NCBI RefSeq assembly: GCF_037023745.1
Contig: NZ_CP146101.1
Span: forward strand, 1,426,001-1,490,000
DNA length: 64,000 nt
DNA from: Streptomyces sp. SCSIO 30461
GTDB lineage: Bacteria > Actinomycetota > Actinomycetes > Streptomycetales > Streptomycetaceae
Direction of reading: 5' to 3'
The notes beneath the pieces are model-generated. The model did no database searches. It saw only the letters and a program-made list of their open reading frames with translations, and was not told the origin of the DNA. The position numbers were made by a program, and so were the translations under genes. This document shows positions 8,720-16,716 of this stretch, piece by piece. Positions within the stretch are counted from its first letter, which is position 1, and the number at the start of each line of letters is the position of its first letter.

Positions 8720-8744
8720 GGAGGGCCGTACCTCTGCAGTCACC
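8667..8744 (+). pseudogene. xdhC: xdhC-type maturation factor, 5' fragment
   Basis: From a GTG at 8667, overlapping the end of paoC in another frame, the sequence reads RTLAVAGEPLGRAEEGRTSAVT and is then cut by a CTAG at 8744-8747, the left edge of an insertion element. An N-terminal helix followed by EGRxxAxxTVV matches the start of XdhC/CoxI proteins, which insert sulfurated cofactor into molybdenum hydroxylases. The continuation is found beyond three mobile elements at 12495. The fragment is short, so this call rests on context and on the fit with the second fragment. Confidence 0.6.
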
Positions 8745-10456
8745 TAGAAGATCACTGAAAATCTCGGGTTTGGGCCCCGCGGGTGGCCCCGCGGGGCCAG
8801 ACTGCTGTGTGTGCAGGGGGAATGGGCCGGGGAGACGGTCGGGCCGGATGTGTGGGAGACCTGCCGGGAGCTGATCCCGGCAGGGAGTGTGTTCGCGTTC
8901 CTGGCCGAGCACCGCGAGCGGCTGCTGCCGCCGGAGATGTTCGCGGACATGTACCCCTCGGCCAACGGGCGGCCGAGCCTGCCGCCGCAGGTGCTGGCGA
9001 CGGCGGTGGTGCTGCAGAGCCTGTTCGGGACCTCGGATGTGGAGACCGTGCTGGAGCTGCGGTGCGACCTGCGGTGGAAGGCGGCGTGCGGACTGGGGCT
9101 GAACGACACGGCGTTCGACCCGTCGCTGCTGACCTACTTCCGGCGCCGCCTGCAGCGGTCCTCGGATCCGGGGCGGATCTTCACCCGGGTCAAGGAGGTC
9201 GTGGCCGCCACCGGCATCCTGCGCGGGAAGCGGCGCCGCGCGCTGGACTCCACGGTGTTCGACGACGCGGTGGCCACCCAGGACACGGTCACCCAGCTGA
9301 TCTCGGCGATCCGCCGGGTGATCCGCGAGGTCCCCGGCGCCGGCCGCGTCGCCGCCGGGCATTGCACCGCTCACGACTACACCGACCCGGGCAAGCCGAA
9401 GATCGCCTGGGACGACGAGCAGGCCCGCGCCGGGTTGGTGGACGCGCTGGTCACGGACGCGCTCAACCTGTTGGGCCGCCTGCCCGAGCAGGAGCTGGGC
9501 GAGCGGGCCGCGAACGCGGTCGGCCTGCTGGCGCTGGTCGCGGGCCAGGATGTGGAGCCCGCCGAGGGCTCCGACGGGCGCGACGGGCGCTGGCGCATCA
9601 CCCAGGGGACCGTCCGCGACCGCGTGGTGTCCACCGTCGATCCCGAGGCCAGGCACATCCACAAGAACCGCACCCGCCACCAGGAAGGCTTCAAGGGCCA
9701 CGTCGCCGTCGAGCCGGAGACCGGCTTATTCACCGAGGTCGCCCTCGCCGCGGGCTGCGGCCCCGAGAACCACGAGGCGAAGATCGCCGAGGACCTCCTC
9801 GCCGCCGAGGACGAGCCGTGCGAGGTGCTCGGCGACTCCGCCTACGGCACCGCCGACCTGCGCGACCACCTCGAACAGCAGGGCCACGACGCCGTCCTCA
9901 AACCACCCCCGCTTCGCGCGGCCGTGCCCGGCGGCTTCACCAGCGACGACTTCCACATCGACACCGAGAACGGCCAGGTCACCTGCCCTGCCGGGCACAT
10001 CGTCCCCCTCGGCAAGCCCCGGAAGACCGGCTTGCGGCAGGCTCAGTTCAAGAAGCTGTGTGCCGGCTGCCCGCTGCGCGAACGCTGCACCACCTCCAAG
10101 ACCGGCCGCGTCCTGCAAGTCCACCCCCAGCACCAGCGCCTGGCCGACGCCCGTGCCCAGGCCACCGACCCCGCCTGGAAAGACACCTACCGCCGCTGGC
10201 GGCCACCCGTCGAACGCGGCATCGCCTGGCTGACCACCAAAGGCAACCGCAGACTGCGCTACCTCGGCACCCTCAAGAACGACACCTGGCTCCGCAACCG
10301 AGCCGCCGCCCTCAACCTCCGACGGCTCGTCAACCTCGGCCTCGAAGTGGCCGCCGACGGCACCTGGACCCTGACCCCGGCCACACCGTGAAGCACGGAG
10401 GGCGGCCCCGCCACCGGCGGACCGCCCCCACAACAAGATTTTCAGCAGCCTTCTAG
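8744..10456 (+). mobile_element. IS1182-family insertion sequence A
   Basis: A complete element of about 1.7 kb bounded by CTAG at both ends. The inner ends are imperfect inverted repeats: left CTAGAAGATCACTGAAAATC and right, on the other strand, CTAGAAGGCTGCTGAAAATC. They share the first seven bases and the CTGAAAATCT core. A GC palindrome lies inside the left end (8773-8798). It carries one intact transposase gene. The flanks read GTCAC-CTAG on the left and CTAG-GTGAC on the right, so the element sits in the middle of a perfect palindrome, a typical IS1182 target. Confidence 0.85.
8811..10391 (+). CDS. IS1182-family transposase (element A)
   Basis: An intact 526-residue DDE transposase starting at a GTG. 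The N-terminal DUF772-type region (FLAEHRERLLPPEMFADMY, then LRCDLRWKAACGL) and the DDE catalytic part (RALDSTVFDDAVATQDTV, HIHKNRTRHQEGFKGHVAVE, VLGDSAYGTADLRDHL) are in the family order. A Cys cluster (CAGCPLRERCTTS) near residue 420 is also typical. No frameshift is seen, so it may be active. Confidence 0.92.
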   Translation: MQGEWAGETVGPDVWETCRELIPAGSVFAFLAEHRERLLPPEMFADMYPSANGRPSLPPQVLATAVVLQSLFGTSDVETVLELRCDLRWKAACGLGLNDTAFDPSLLTYFRRRLQRSSDPGRIFTRVKEVVAATGILRGKRRRALDSTVFDDAVATQDTVTQLISAIRRVIREVPGAGRVAAGHCTAHDYTDPGKPKIAWDDEQARAGLVDALVTDALNLLGRLPEQELGERAANAVGLLALVAGQDVEPAEGSDGRDGRWRITQGTVRDRVVSTVDPEARHIHKNRTRHQEGFKGHVAVEPETGLFTEVALAAGCGPENHEAKIAEDLLAAEDEPCEVLGDSAYGTADLRDHLEQQGHDAVLKPPPLRAAVPGGFTSDDFHIDTENGQVTCPAGHIVPLGKPRKTGLRQAQFKKLCAGCPLRERCTTSKTGRVLQVHPQHQRLADARAQATDPAWKDTYRRWRPPVERGIAWLTTKGNRRLRYLGTLKNDTWLRNRAAALNLRRLVNLGLEVAADGTWTLTPATP

Positions 10457-12319
10457 GTGACTGGTGTTAAGCGGGTCGTCCTGGGCGTGCGGTGTCGCCG
10501 TTGGGGGTGTCAGGGTCGTGGTTGCTGGCTGGTGGTCGGGCGGCGTGTGGGTGGTTCGTGGCCGTCGTGGGGGCTGTTGGGGGCTTGGCACGGCCGCGTG
10601 CGGGTCGTTTGCATGGTCCAGGGCGCCCTCGGGACGGTCAGCCGGCGGCGACCGCCCACTTGTCACTGCCTGTGGACATGATTCCGAGCACGCCGAGCCG
10701 CGCGACGTTGACGGCGGCGGCCAGCAAGGAGAAGTCGGCGGCGATCTTGGCCCGGCCCCGCACCCGGGCGCGGCGTCCGCCGTGTCGCCGCCGCATCAGG
10801 TGGGCGATCTTGCGTTCGACCTTGGGGCGGGTGGCCCGGTAGGCGGCCAGCCAGACGGGGTCCGCACTGCGAGCCCGGCCCCGGGCCAGGTGTTCTTCGT
10901 GAGGGCCGATGGTGATGACGCGTCCGTTCCTGGCGGTAGTGCACTGCGCCGCAAGGGGGCAGGCGGCGCAGGCGGTCTTGAAGCAGGCCGCCCCACCGCC
11001 ATCAGACTTCGGGCGGATCGCGGCGGTCACCTGGTTCGGGCAGGTGACCTGCCCTGCCTCCAGATCGATGGTGAAGGCGTCCTTGGAGAACCGCCCACCG
11101 GGCGCGTTGGCCGCCTGCACCTTGACCATCACCCGGGCGCCCGCGTCGTCCAGCTCGGCCAGCAGCGGCCCGGTCCCGTAAGCGGCGTCGCCGTAGACTT
11201 CGGCCCGCGCCTGGTCTGCCTGCTCGGCGGCAGGTGGTTGGAGAACGTCGGCGAGCAGGTCGGCGGCGGGCTCGGCATCGCCGGCGTTGCCCGCCGTGAC
11301 CTCGGTCGCGGTGATGACCTCGCTGTCGGGTTCCTCGGCCACATGACCCTTGTAACCGTCGAAGGACCGGCGGACGGTCTTGTGGCCGTGCCGGGCCTCG
11401 GGATCAACCGTGGAGATGACCCGGTCCGCGGCCACCTTGCGGGCGATCTTGAAGACGCCCCCGTCCTGCTCCAGGTCCTGGCCCAGCACGGTGGCCAGCA
11501 ACCGCGCGGCCTGGCCCACATCCCCGGGCACGGCCCGGCCGTCCAGCACGGTCAGCAGCGCGAACCCGTCACGGGCCCGCGAATCGATGAGGGCTTCCCG
11601 CTCGGCCGCGTCCGTCCAGTCGATGACCGGCTTGTCCGTGCTGGTGTAGGCGTCCCCGCTGGAGATCACCGCCCGCAGCTCGGCCCGCAGCACGTGATCG
11701 GCCGCCCGCAGCAGGCCGCGGATGGCCGAACGGATCAGCGTGATGGTGTCCTGCGTGGCCACCGCGTCATAGATCGGTGCCGAGTCCAGCACCCTCCTGC
11801 GGCCGACCAGTCCGGCCTGTGCAGCAACCTCTACCGTCCGCTCGAAGATCCGGTTCGGCCGGGCGGAAGCGGCAAGCCTCGCCCGCATGTCGACCAGCAC
11901 GGTGTGCACGAACCCCGGATGGTCGAAGTCCAGCCCGCCGGCGGCGTACTTCCAGCGCACATCGAACGCGAACCGCTCGACCGCCTCGCGATCGGACAAA
12001 CCCTCCAGACGCTGCAGGACCATCACGACCGCCACGATCATCGGCGGCACCGACCTGCGGCCGTCCTCGGCGAACAGATCGGCGAACATCTCATCGGGGA
12101 ACAACGCCCGGCACTCGCGGTGCAGCACCGCGTAGATCGAGTTCGGCGCCAGCCGACCCTCGCAGAAACCCACTGTGGAGGAGAGCAACCCCGGCTGCAT
12201 CGGAGTCCGGCCCACTGCCATCGCTCAACCTCTCCCCACACCCAGCGACCAACACCCCGCAGCCTGACACAGGACGAAGACCCAGCGCGAGCTCACACGA
12301 TTAACACCAGTCACCTAGG
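10453..12319 (-). mobile_element. IS1182-family insertion sequence B
   Basis: A second element of about 1.87 kb, in opposite orientation. Its ends are perfect inverted repeats of 18 bases, CTAGGTGACTGGTGTTAA, including the CTAG. Its left CTAG is the same four bases as the right CTAG of element A, so the two are directly abutted. The 180 bases at 10457-10637 after the transposase stop are non-coding element sequence. The transposase differs clearly from that of element A, so they are separate IS types. Confidence 0.85.
10638..12221 (-). CDS. IS1182-family transposase (element B)
   Basis: An intact 527-residue transposase of the IS1182 family on the minus strand. The N-terminal region (CRALFPDEMFADLFAEDGRR, FDVRWKYAAGGLDFDHPGF) and DDE signatures (RRVLDSAPIYDAVATQDTIT, RHGHKTVRRSFDGYKGHVAE, VYGDAAYGTGPLLAEL) are present. 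The zinc-like cluster CAACPLAAQCTTA lies near residue 435. It shares family order but only moderate identity with element A's enzyme. No lesion is visible. Confidence 0.92.
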   Translation of the reverse strand: MAVGRTPMQPGLLSSTVGFCEGRLAPNSIYAVLHRECRALFPDEMFADLFAEDGRRSVPPMIVAVVMVLQRLEGLSDREAVERFAFDVRWKYAAGGLDFDHPGFVHTVLVDMRARLAASARPNRIFERTVEVAAQAGLVGRRRVLDSAPIYDAVATQDTITLIRSAIRGLLRAADHVLRAELRAVISSGDAYTSTDKPVIDWTDAAEREALIDSRARDGFALLTVLDGRAVPGDVGQAARLLATVLGQDLEQDGGVFKIARKVAADRVISTVDPEARHGHKTVRRSFDGYKGHVAEEPDSEVITATEVTAGNAGDAEPAADLLADVLQPPAAEQADQARAEVYGDAAYGTGPLLAELDDAGARVMVKVQAANAPGGRFSKDAFTIDLEAGQVTCPNQVTAAIRPKSDGGGAACFKTACAACPLAAQCTTARNGRVITIGPHEEHLARGRARSADPVWLAAYRATRPKVERKIAHLMRRRHGGRRARVRGRAKIAADFSLLAAAVNVARLGVLGIMSTGSDKWAVAAG

Positions 12320-12495
12320 GCGTGTTGCGAAAGTCCCTCCTGACCCGCGACGCCTGGCACGCACGCTCGCCGCGTTGTCGGAGTCATCCAAGTACGTCCG
12401 GTACGAGGATGATCCTCCGCCTTGCGATCGCACGCACCAGACGCCGCAGGCCCCGCCCTGCGGGCGGACGGAGCTACTTTCGCAACACGCCCTAG
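12316..12495. mobile_element. 180-bp MITE with 20-base perfect terminal repeats
   Basis: The first 20 bases, CTAGGGCGTGTTGCGAAAGT, are exactly the reverse complement of the last 20 (12476-12495). The inside has no open frame worth calling. It is bounded by CTAG on both sides and shares its left CTAG with IS element B. This is the structure of a non-autonomous miniature element. Neither neighbouring transposase carries the same ends, so it must be moved by another family. Confidence 0.85.
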
Positions 12496-12656
12496 TGCAG
12501 GCGGTGGGTGGCAGCGCGCCGCGCGGTCCCGGCGCGGCCCTCGCCGTGGCCGGCGAGGGCCCCGTCATCGGTTCTGTCTCCGGCGGCTGCGGTGGGCGCG
12601 GTGTACGGAGATGCGCCGGCAGGCACTGGAGGCGGGTCGGAGCGTCACCGAGCAAC
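12495..12656 (+). pseudogene. xdhC: xdhC-type maturation factor, internal fragment with frameshifts
   Basis: Directly after the MITE the frame reads VQAVGGSAPRGPGAALAVAG then GPVIGSVSGGC, the signature of XdhC proteins (GSAPR.PGA, VGSVSGGCVEGAVY). After SGGC one extra G shifts the frame to VGAVY, and a second extra G (about 12610) shifts it again to EMRRQALEAGRSVTEQ. The similarity fades after about 12656 and the remaining two thirds of the gene are missing. With the fragment at 8667 this is one gene, split by the mobile stack and decayed. Confidence 0.75.
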
Positions 12657-12701
12657 TTCACCGCAGCGCGCTGTCGACGCTCTGGAAGGTGCGCTCGGAG
12701 G

Positions 12702-13094
12702 TCAGACGGTGCGGATGACGGGAGCGGGCTTGATGTCTTGGGCGTCGACGAGAGCACGGATGTCGTCTGGGTCGGAGGTCCAGATGATGGCGCCGAGGCT
12801 GGCGGCCATGACGACGACGGTGGCATCGACGATGTCGGCGGTGCCGGCTCTGCCGCAGAGGATGCCTGCGGCCTTGGCGGTGTCGAGGCCCACGGGCGCG
12901 ACGTGGCAGCCGGCGAGGAACTTGCCGAGCCTGACCTGGCGGCGGGAGTCCCGCCAGGCCTGGCCGACGACGACGGAGGGGACGTGGATGTCCCGGCCGT
13001 CGTCGAGAGCCAGGCTGTGGCGGGCCCACATACGCCTGTCGTCGTTGTCGATGGCGATCAGCGCACCGGCGTCGTACAGGTAAGGGATGTTCAT
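12702..13094 (-). CDS. PIN-domain ribonuclease toxin (VapC-like)
   Basis: A 130-residue PIN-domain protein, the RNase half of a VapBC-type toxin-antitoxin pair. It begins MNIPYLYDAGALIAIDNDD, with the first acidic residue Asp8. Further acidic positions are in GTADIVDATVVVMAA and TSDPDDIRALV, the usual Mg-binding set. Its ATG overlaps the stop of the antitoxin gene by one base pair step (ATGA), the classic antitoxin-first coupling. It lies right beside the mobile stack and pseudogenes. Confidence 0.85.
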   Translation of the reverse strand: MNIPYLYDAGALIAIDNDDRRMWARHSLALDDGRDIHVPSVVVGQAWRDSRRQVRLGKFLAGCHVAPVGLDTAKAAGILCGRAGTADIVDATVVVMAASLGAIIWTSDPDDIRALVDAQDIKPAPVIRTV

Positions 13095-13357
13095 GCGGCC
13101 GATGCCCCCGTGCTGCTGAGATATTCGGCGTCGGCGTCGGCCATGTCGGCTCGGGCGGCGGCGAGCTCCTCCGGGGTGAAGGTACCCTGCTCCGCCTGCC
13201 ACTCCTGGATCACGGCCCGGCCGGCCCGCAGCCGCAGTTCTCGCTCGGCTGCTCCGGCGACGAGCCGGGAAAGCGGGATGCCTTCCTCCTCGGCGGCACT
13301 GGCCAGGGCCTCGAACAGGGATTCATCGAGAGTAATGGTTACCTTCTTGCTCGCCAT
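13091..13357 (-). CDS. Ribbon-helix-helix antitoxin (VapB-like)
   Basis: An 88-residue protein whose N-terminus MASKKVTITLDESLFEALA is a ribbon-helix-helix DNA-binding strand and helix. It is followed by an acidic helical tail that would wrap the toxin. I chose the ATG at 13357 because the RHH strand begins there; a longer frame from 13390 adds only 11 unlikely residues. Such antitoxins bind the toxin and repress their own promoter. The sequence ATACCGCGCTATGGTGTTCGTAT-like region just upstream (13358-13385) holds partial palindromes that could be the operator. Confidence 0.8.
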   Translation of the reverse strand: MASKKVTITLDESLFEALASAAEEEGIPLSRLVAGAAERELRLRAGRAVIQEWQAEQGTFTPEELAAARADMADADAEYLSSTGASAA

Positions 13358-13398
13358 ACGAACACCATAGCGCGGTATGGCGTAGAGCACTTACGGGT

Positions 13399-13801
13399 TT
13401 GGGGGATGTCCTCGACGTCCCGGACGAGCGGCCGAGCCCCGCCGCCCCCTGCGCGTGTGCCAGGCGCAGCGCCGGCATCAGACACTCCAGGACGGTTGTC
13501 CTCGTACGCGTGCAGTGTTCTCGTGATCGCGTCGCGCAGGGCGCCGTCGGCCGCTTCTGGGAGCCGCGCCAGGGGCACGCTCAGGTTCTCCAGCCGGGCC
13601 GTCGGCGGCACGCAGCACTCCGTAGACTCCGGGCAGCGTGCCGCCGGCCCACTCGGACAGGTCGGTCCGCTGGTGGTACTCCGGCCCGAACCAGCCGCCG
13701 ACGACGCTCCGCACCCAGTCCTCGCCGTACAGCCCGGCCACGGCCACCAGCGCGTCCGCGTGTTCCGGTGTGAGCTGCCCGGCGTGGAACGGCTCCAGCA
13801 T
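13399..13801 (-). pseudogene. Degraded gene, oxygenase-like alpha-helical region
   Basis: From 13801 downward the minus strand reads good protein (MLEPFHAGQLTPEHADALVA, YGEDWVRSVVGGWFGPEYHQ, DLSEWAGGTLPGVYGVLRA). The sense then moves to other frames (NLSVPLARLPEAADGALRDA, then LECLMPALRLAHAQGAAG), with at least one shift near 13600. The helical pattern recalls the C-terminal part of certain large Streptomyces 2OG-Fe(II) oxygenase-like proteins, but no iron ligands are seen in what is left. Both ends look truncated. Confidence 0.4.
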
Positions 13802-14356
13802 CAGTCCTGGATGTACCGGACGGTGACGCGCATGTGGGTGCCCCGCTCCGTCTCCCAGCTCACCTCATCCCCTACCTCTCGCCACATCAGCGCCTTCCCC
13901 AGTGGGGTGTCGGGGCTCAACCGCTCGGCCTCGTCACCCGCAAGCATCGCGATCTCGTACGTCATGATGCCGGGCTCGTCCGGATCCTCAACGCCGACGA
14001 GGCATCCAGGGACGACCATCGCCCCGCCCGTCAGGGAGAAAGTCAGGGACCGCTTGGTCGAGTAGGGCACGCAGGTGGCTGCGCCGCTCTTGCAGGGCTT
14101 GGCGCCGCCGGTCGTGGTCGGCCAGCTGGGCCTTCCTGGAGGACGAGTCCACGGCCACGATCTCCGGAAGTGGCTGGTCCAGCGCGTCCTGCACGCGCTG
14201 GAGCTCGCGCTGCACCCGTCGATGGGCGGCGACGCTGAGCCGGTCGACGGGGAGACGGAGGGAGGACCCGGCACCGCTGGGCACCGGGGATCCCGTGACG
14301 GCGGCGGGTTCGGCACCGTGGGTCGGCTGCCGTGGCACGGCCGGAAGCGTTTTCAC
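13801..14356 (-). pseudogene. Frameshifted GreA/GreB-family gene
   Basis: The 3' part (GGAMVVPGCLVGVEDPDEPG, AGDEAERLSPDTPLGKALMW, REVGDEVSWETE) is the C-terminal FKBP-like domain of transcription elongation factors of the GreA/GreB family, ending at 13801. The coiled-coil half is in another frame: RLSVAAHRRVQRELQRVQDA, then RKAQLADHDRRRQALQERRS. The break is near 14045-14070. The probable start is a GTG at 14356. It is a Streptomyces side paralogue rather than the housekeeping greA. Confidence 0.65.
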
Positions 14357-14491
14357 GGGGGTCCGTCCTGCCGCTGGTCGTGCACGCAGCAGTTCCGTTG
14401 TGCGGCCGTCGGAAGCGCCGGCGTGGTGCCGGCGCCCGGCGGCGCGCCGTGAGGCGGTCGCGGTCGTGTCACCGCTCGGCGTCCCCACCGC

Positions 14492-15907
14492 TCACCGTCC
14501 GGTCACCGGGTGCGGGCAGTCCGGCAGCGACGGCTGGTCCCTGGTGCGTACGGCGGGGAGCCAGGCCGTGGGCGGAAGCGAGCCGGACGGCAGTCGGATC
14601 AGGTACCAGTCGGTGGAACGCGCGTTCTCCTCGTCGATGATGGGCTCGCCGCCGCCGAACCGGCAGTGTGCGACCAGGACGTCGCCGTGCCAGACCCGAG
14701 TCGCCACGACGTTGTCCGCGGTGTACGGCCGCGCGGGATCGACGGCGAGGCCCAGGCTGCACAGCCGGTCCCGGTCGGCACGCTCCTGGCAGCCGCGCTC
14801 CGCGTTGAACACCCGTACCGTGCCCGCCGTCGTACCCGCACGGCCACTCCCCGACGCGGTGGAGCCCTGCCGTACCGCGTCCGAGGACAGGGTCGTGCCG
14901 GCGATCCCGCACAGCGCGGTGGCCAGGACGGCGGCGCGGGCCCGGTGCCGCAGCCTCCGCCCCGCCACCGGCCCCGGCGGCCGCTGCCGGGCGGTGACAC
15001 GGGCGAGCAGGCTCTCGGCGGTGTGCGGGGCGCGGGCCTCGTGGTTCGGGGCGAGGCAGTCGGAGGCGAGGGCGCGCCAGAACGGCGGGAGCTCGTGGCC
15101 CAGGCGCAGCGGGGCACGCCCCTGGCCGTATGCCTGGACCGAGGCGCCCCGCGCCATGGGGGTGGCACCGGGGAACGGCGAGCCGCTCGACGTGAACACC
15201 TCGTGAACGATGATGCCCAGGGCCCAGATGTCGGCGGTCGGCCTGACCCGTATGCCGAGCTCGCCGAGTGGCGCGCGCCAGCGCTCGGGCGGGAGGTAGT
15301 CCAGGGTGCCCATGGGCGGGGCGTACCCGTGGGTGCCGGTCAGTTCGGTGGCGAGGCCGAAGTCGGAGAGCTTCACGGAGCCGTCCCTGCCCAGCAGGAT
15401 GTTCTCCGGCTTGAGATCGGCGTGGACCCAGCCCGAGCGGTGCAGATGGGCGAGCCCCTGGCAGATCCCGGCGATCAGTCGGCCGCGATCGGCCTCGGGC
15501 ACCCCCGCGTCCAGGAGCTCCCGCAGACTGCCGGCGGCCCGCTCCATGACGAGCACGATCGCGCCCTCCAGGGCGGGGTGGTCGGGCGCGGCGAGCGCGA
15601 ACGATTCCAGGAGTCCGATCAGCCGGGGATGTCCGGCCCTTCGCCCGAGTTCGACCTCACGGCGGGCGGACTCCACGATCCTGCGTGTCTGCAACGGGGC
15701 GAGGCCGGCGGTCGGCATGATCTTGAGCGCGGCGTCGGCGGGACGGTCGCCGGCCCCGTCTTCGGCCGGTCTCGCCGCGTAGACCGTGGACCAGCCGCCG
15801 GCGCCGATCAGTTCGGTCACAACCCAGTCGCCCACCTGGAAGCCGGGCGGGAGCTGATCCGCGCGGTCGTACTCCGCCGTGTCTCCCGGACCGTGCGTCC
15901 GGGTCAT
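14492..15907 (-). CDS. Membrane-anchored Ser/Thr protein kinase
   Basis: A 471-residue Hanks-type kinase. The catalytic domain (about 25-305) has the glycine loop IGAGGWSTVYAA, Lys62 in ALKIM, the catalytic loop VHADLKPEN with Asp164, and Asp182 in SDFGLA. The usual HRD is HAD, as in some kinases that do not need activation-loop phosphorylation. A transmembrane helix near 324-340 (AAVLATALCGIAGTTL) leads to an outer domain with three cysteines that could sense a ligand. Its start overlaps the FHA gene stop (ATGA), so the two are co-translated. The FHA protein is the likely phospho-partner (inference). Confidence 0.88.
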   Translation of the reverse strand: MTRTHGPGDTAEYDRADQLPPGFQVGDWVVTELIGAGGWSTVYAARPAEDGAGDRPADAALKIMPTAGLAPLQTRRIVESARREVELGRRAGHPRLIGLLESFALAAPDHPALEGAIVLVMERAAGSLRELLDAGVPEADRGRLIAGICQGLAHLHRSGWVHADLKPENILLGRDGSVKLSDFGLATELTGTHGYAPPMGTLDYLPPERWRAPLGELGIRVRPTADIWALGIIVHEVFTSSGSPFPGATPMARGASVQAYGQGRAPLRLGHELPPFWRALASDCLAPNHEARAPHTAESLLARVTARQRPPGPVAGRRLRHRARAAVLATALCGIAGTTLSSDAVRQGSTASGSGRAGTTAGTVRVFNAERGCQERADRDRLCSLGLAVDPARPYTADNVVATRVWHGDVLVAHCRFGGGEPIIDEENARSTDWYLIRLPSGSLPPTAWLPAVRTRDQPSLPDCPHPVTGR

Positions 15908-16716
15908 CGCGCGGCCTGCCGCCCCCGCCCGCCACCAGCCGCCGTCAGGGGTGGCAGCAGCGCGAGGTGTTCCTCACGTACGAGGCCGAAGCGGAGCGCG
16001 AGCCCGACGATCTCCTCCCGCTTGCCGTTGCGACGGTCGGCCTTGCCCGGTTCGTGGGCGGCCTGGCCGCTGATGCGCAGCTTCTCCTCGGCGAGGTAGT
16101 CGATGTGCGAGCTGACCGCCCGCGCGGTCAGCGCCCCGCAGGCGGCATGCCCCTTCAGCCGCTCGACGATCTGGGGGGTCGTGGGGACCGCGACCCGGGA
16201 CTGGTCGCGCAGCCGCGGTTCGCAGAGGGCGACGAGGACCAGGAAGTACGTGGCCGTCTCGTCCAGCGAGTACGCGGTGACCGTGCTGGTCCCCCAGGGC
16301 AGTCCCATGACCTCCGGGTCGAGGTACAGGTGGTCGGGCGCGAACACCTGGAAGGAGACCGCGACGTCACCCCGAGTGGGCAGCACCACGCGGGAGAACT
16401 CGAAGGGGATGGGCGCCCCGACCCTGCGCGGCGGAACTCGCAGGTACTCGCCCGCTCCCTCCGGGTTCTCCACCAGATAGCTGTGGCTCGTGCTGTGATT
16501 CGTCAGTTGCCAGTGGTCGTCGGTCACCCGGATCTCCCCGGCGAGCCGCGAGATCGCCGGGTCGTCGAGGCACAGCTCCACGGGCACCCGGGGGGAGCCC
16601 CGTCCGAAGCGGGCGACCTCGCCCGCACGGAGCCGCAACGTCACACCGTCACCGTGCGGTGCGGAGCCGTCGGCGCTCCCGCTTCCCCGCGGCAGATGGA
16701 CGACTACGCCACTCAC
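15904..16716 (-). CDS. FHA-domain protein with C-terminal winged-helix-like region
   Basis: A 270-residue cytoplasmic protein. The N-terminal FHA domain (about 10-125) shows RFGRGSPRVPVELCLDDPAI and the loop TNHSTSHSYLV, giving the phosphothreonine pocket. The C-terminal half (QIVERLKGHAACGALTARAV, SSHIDYLAEEKLRI) resembles the FHA-linked winged helix seen in other Streptomyces proteins. It is first in a two-gene operon with the kinase. A role as a phospho-dependent adaptor or regulator is likely but not proven. Confidence 0.8.
   Translation of the reverse strand: MSGVVVHLPRGSGSADGSAPHGDGVTLRLRAGEVARFGRGSPRVPVELCLDDPAISRLAGEIRVTDDHWQLTNHSTSHSYLVENPEGAGEYLRVPPRRVGAPIPFEFSRVVLPTRGDVAVSFQVFAPDHLYLDPEVMGLPWGTSTVTAYSLDETATYFLVLVALCEPRLRDQSRVAVPTTPQIVERLKGHAACGALTARAVSSHIDYLAEEKLRISGQAAHEPGKADRRNGKREEIVGLALRFGLVREEHLALLPPLTAAGGGRGRQAAR

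Noticed and set aside
10464..13370. A 968-codon plus-strand open frame
   Set aside because: It spans two opposite-strand genes, IS ends and a MITE, and reads as low-complexity antisense of the transposase; it is a high-GC shadow frame.
14357..14491. Hairpin-like GC repeats (gcgccggcgtggtgccggcgcc) taken as a terminator
   Set aside because: The pairing is short and imperfect, and it lies between a pseudogene start and a gene stop on the same strand; not convincing enough to list.
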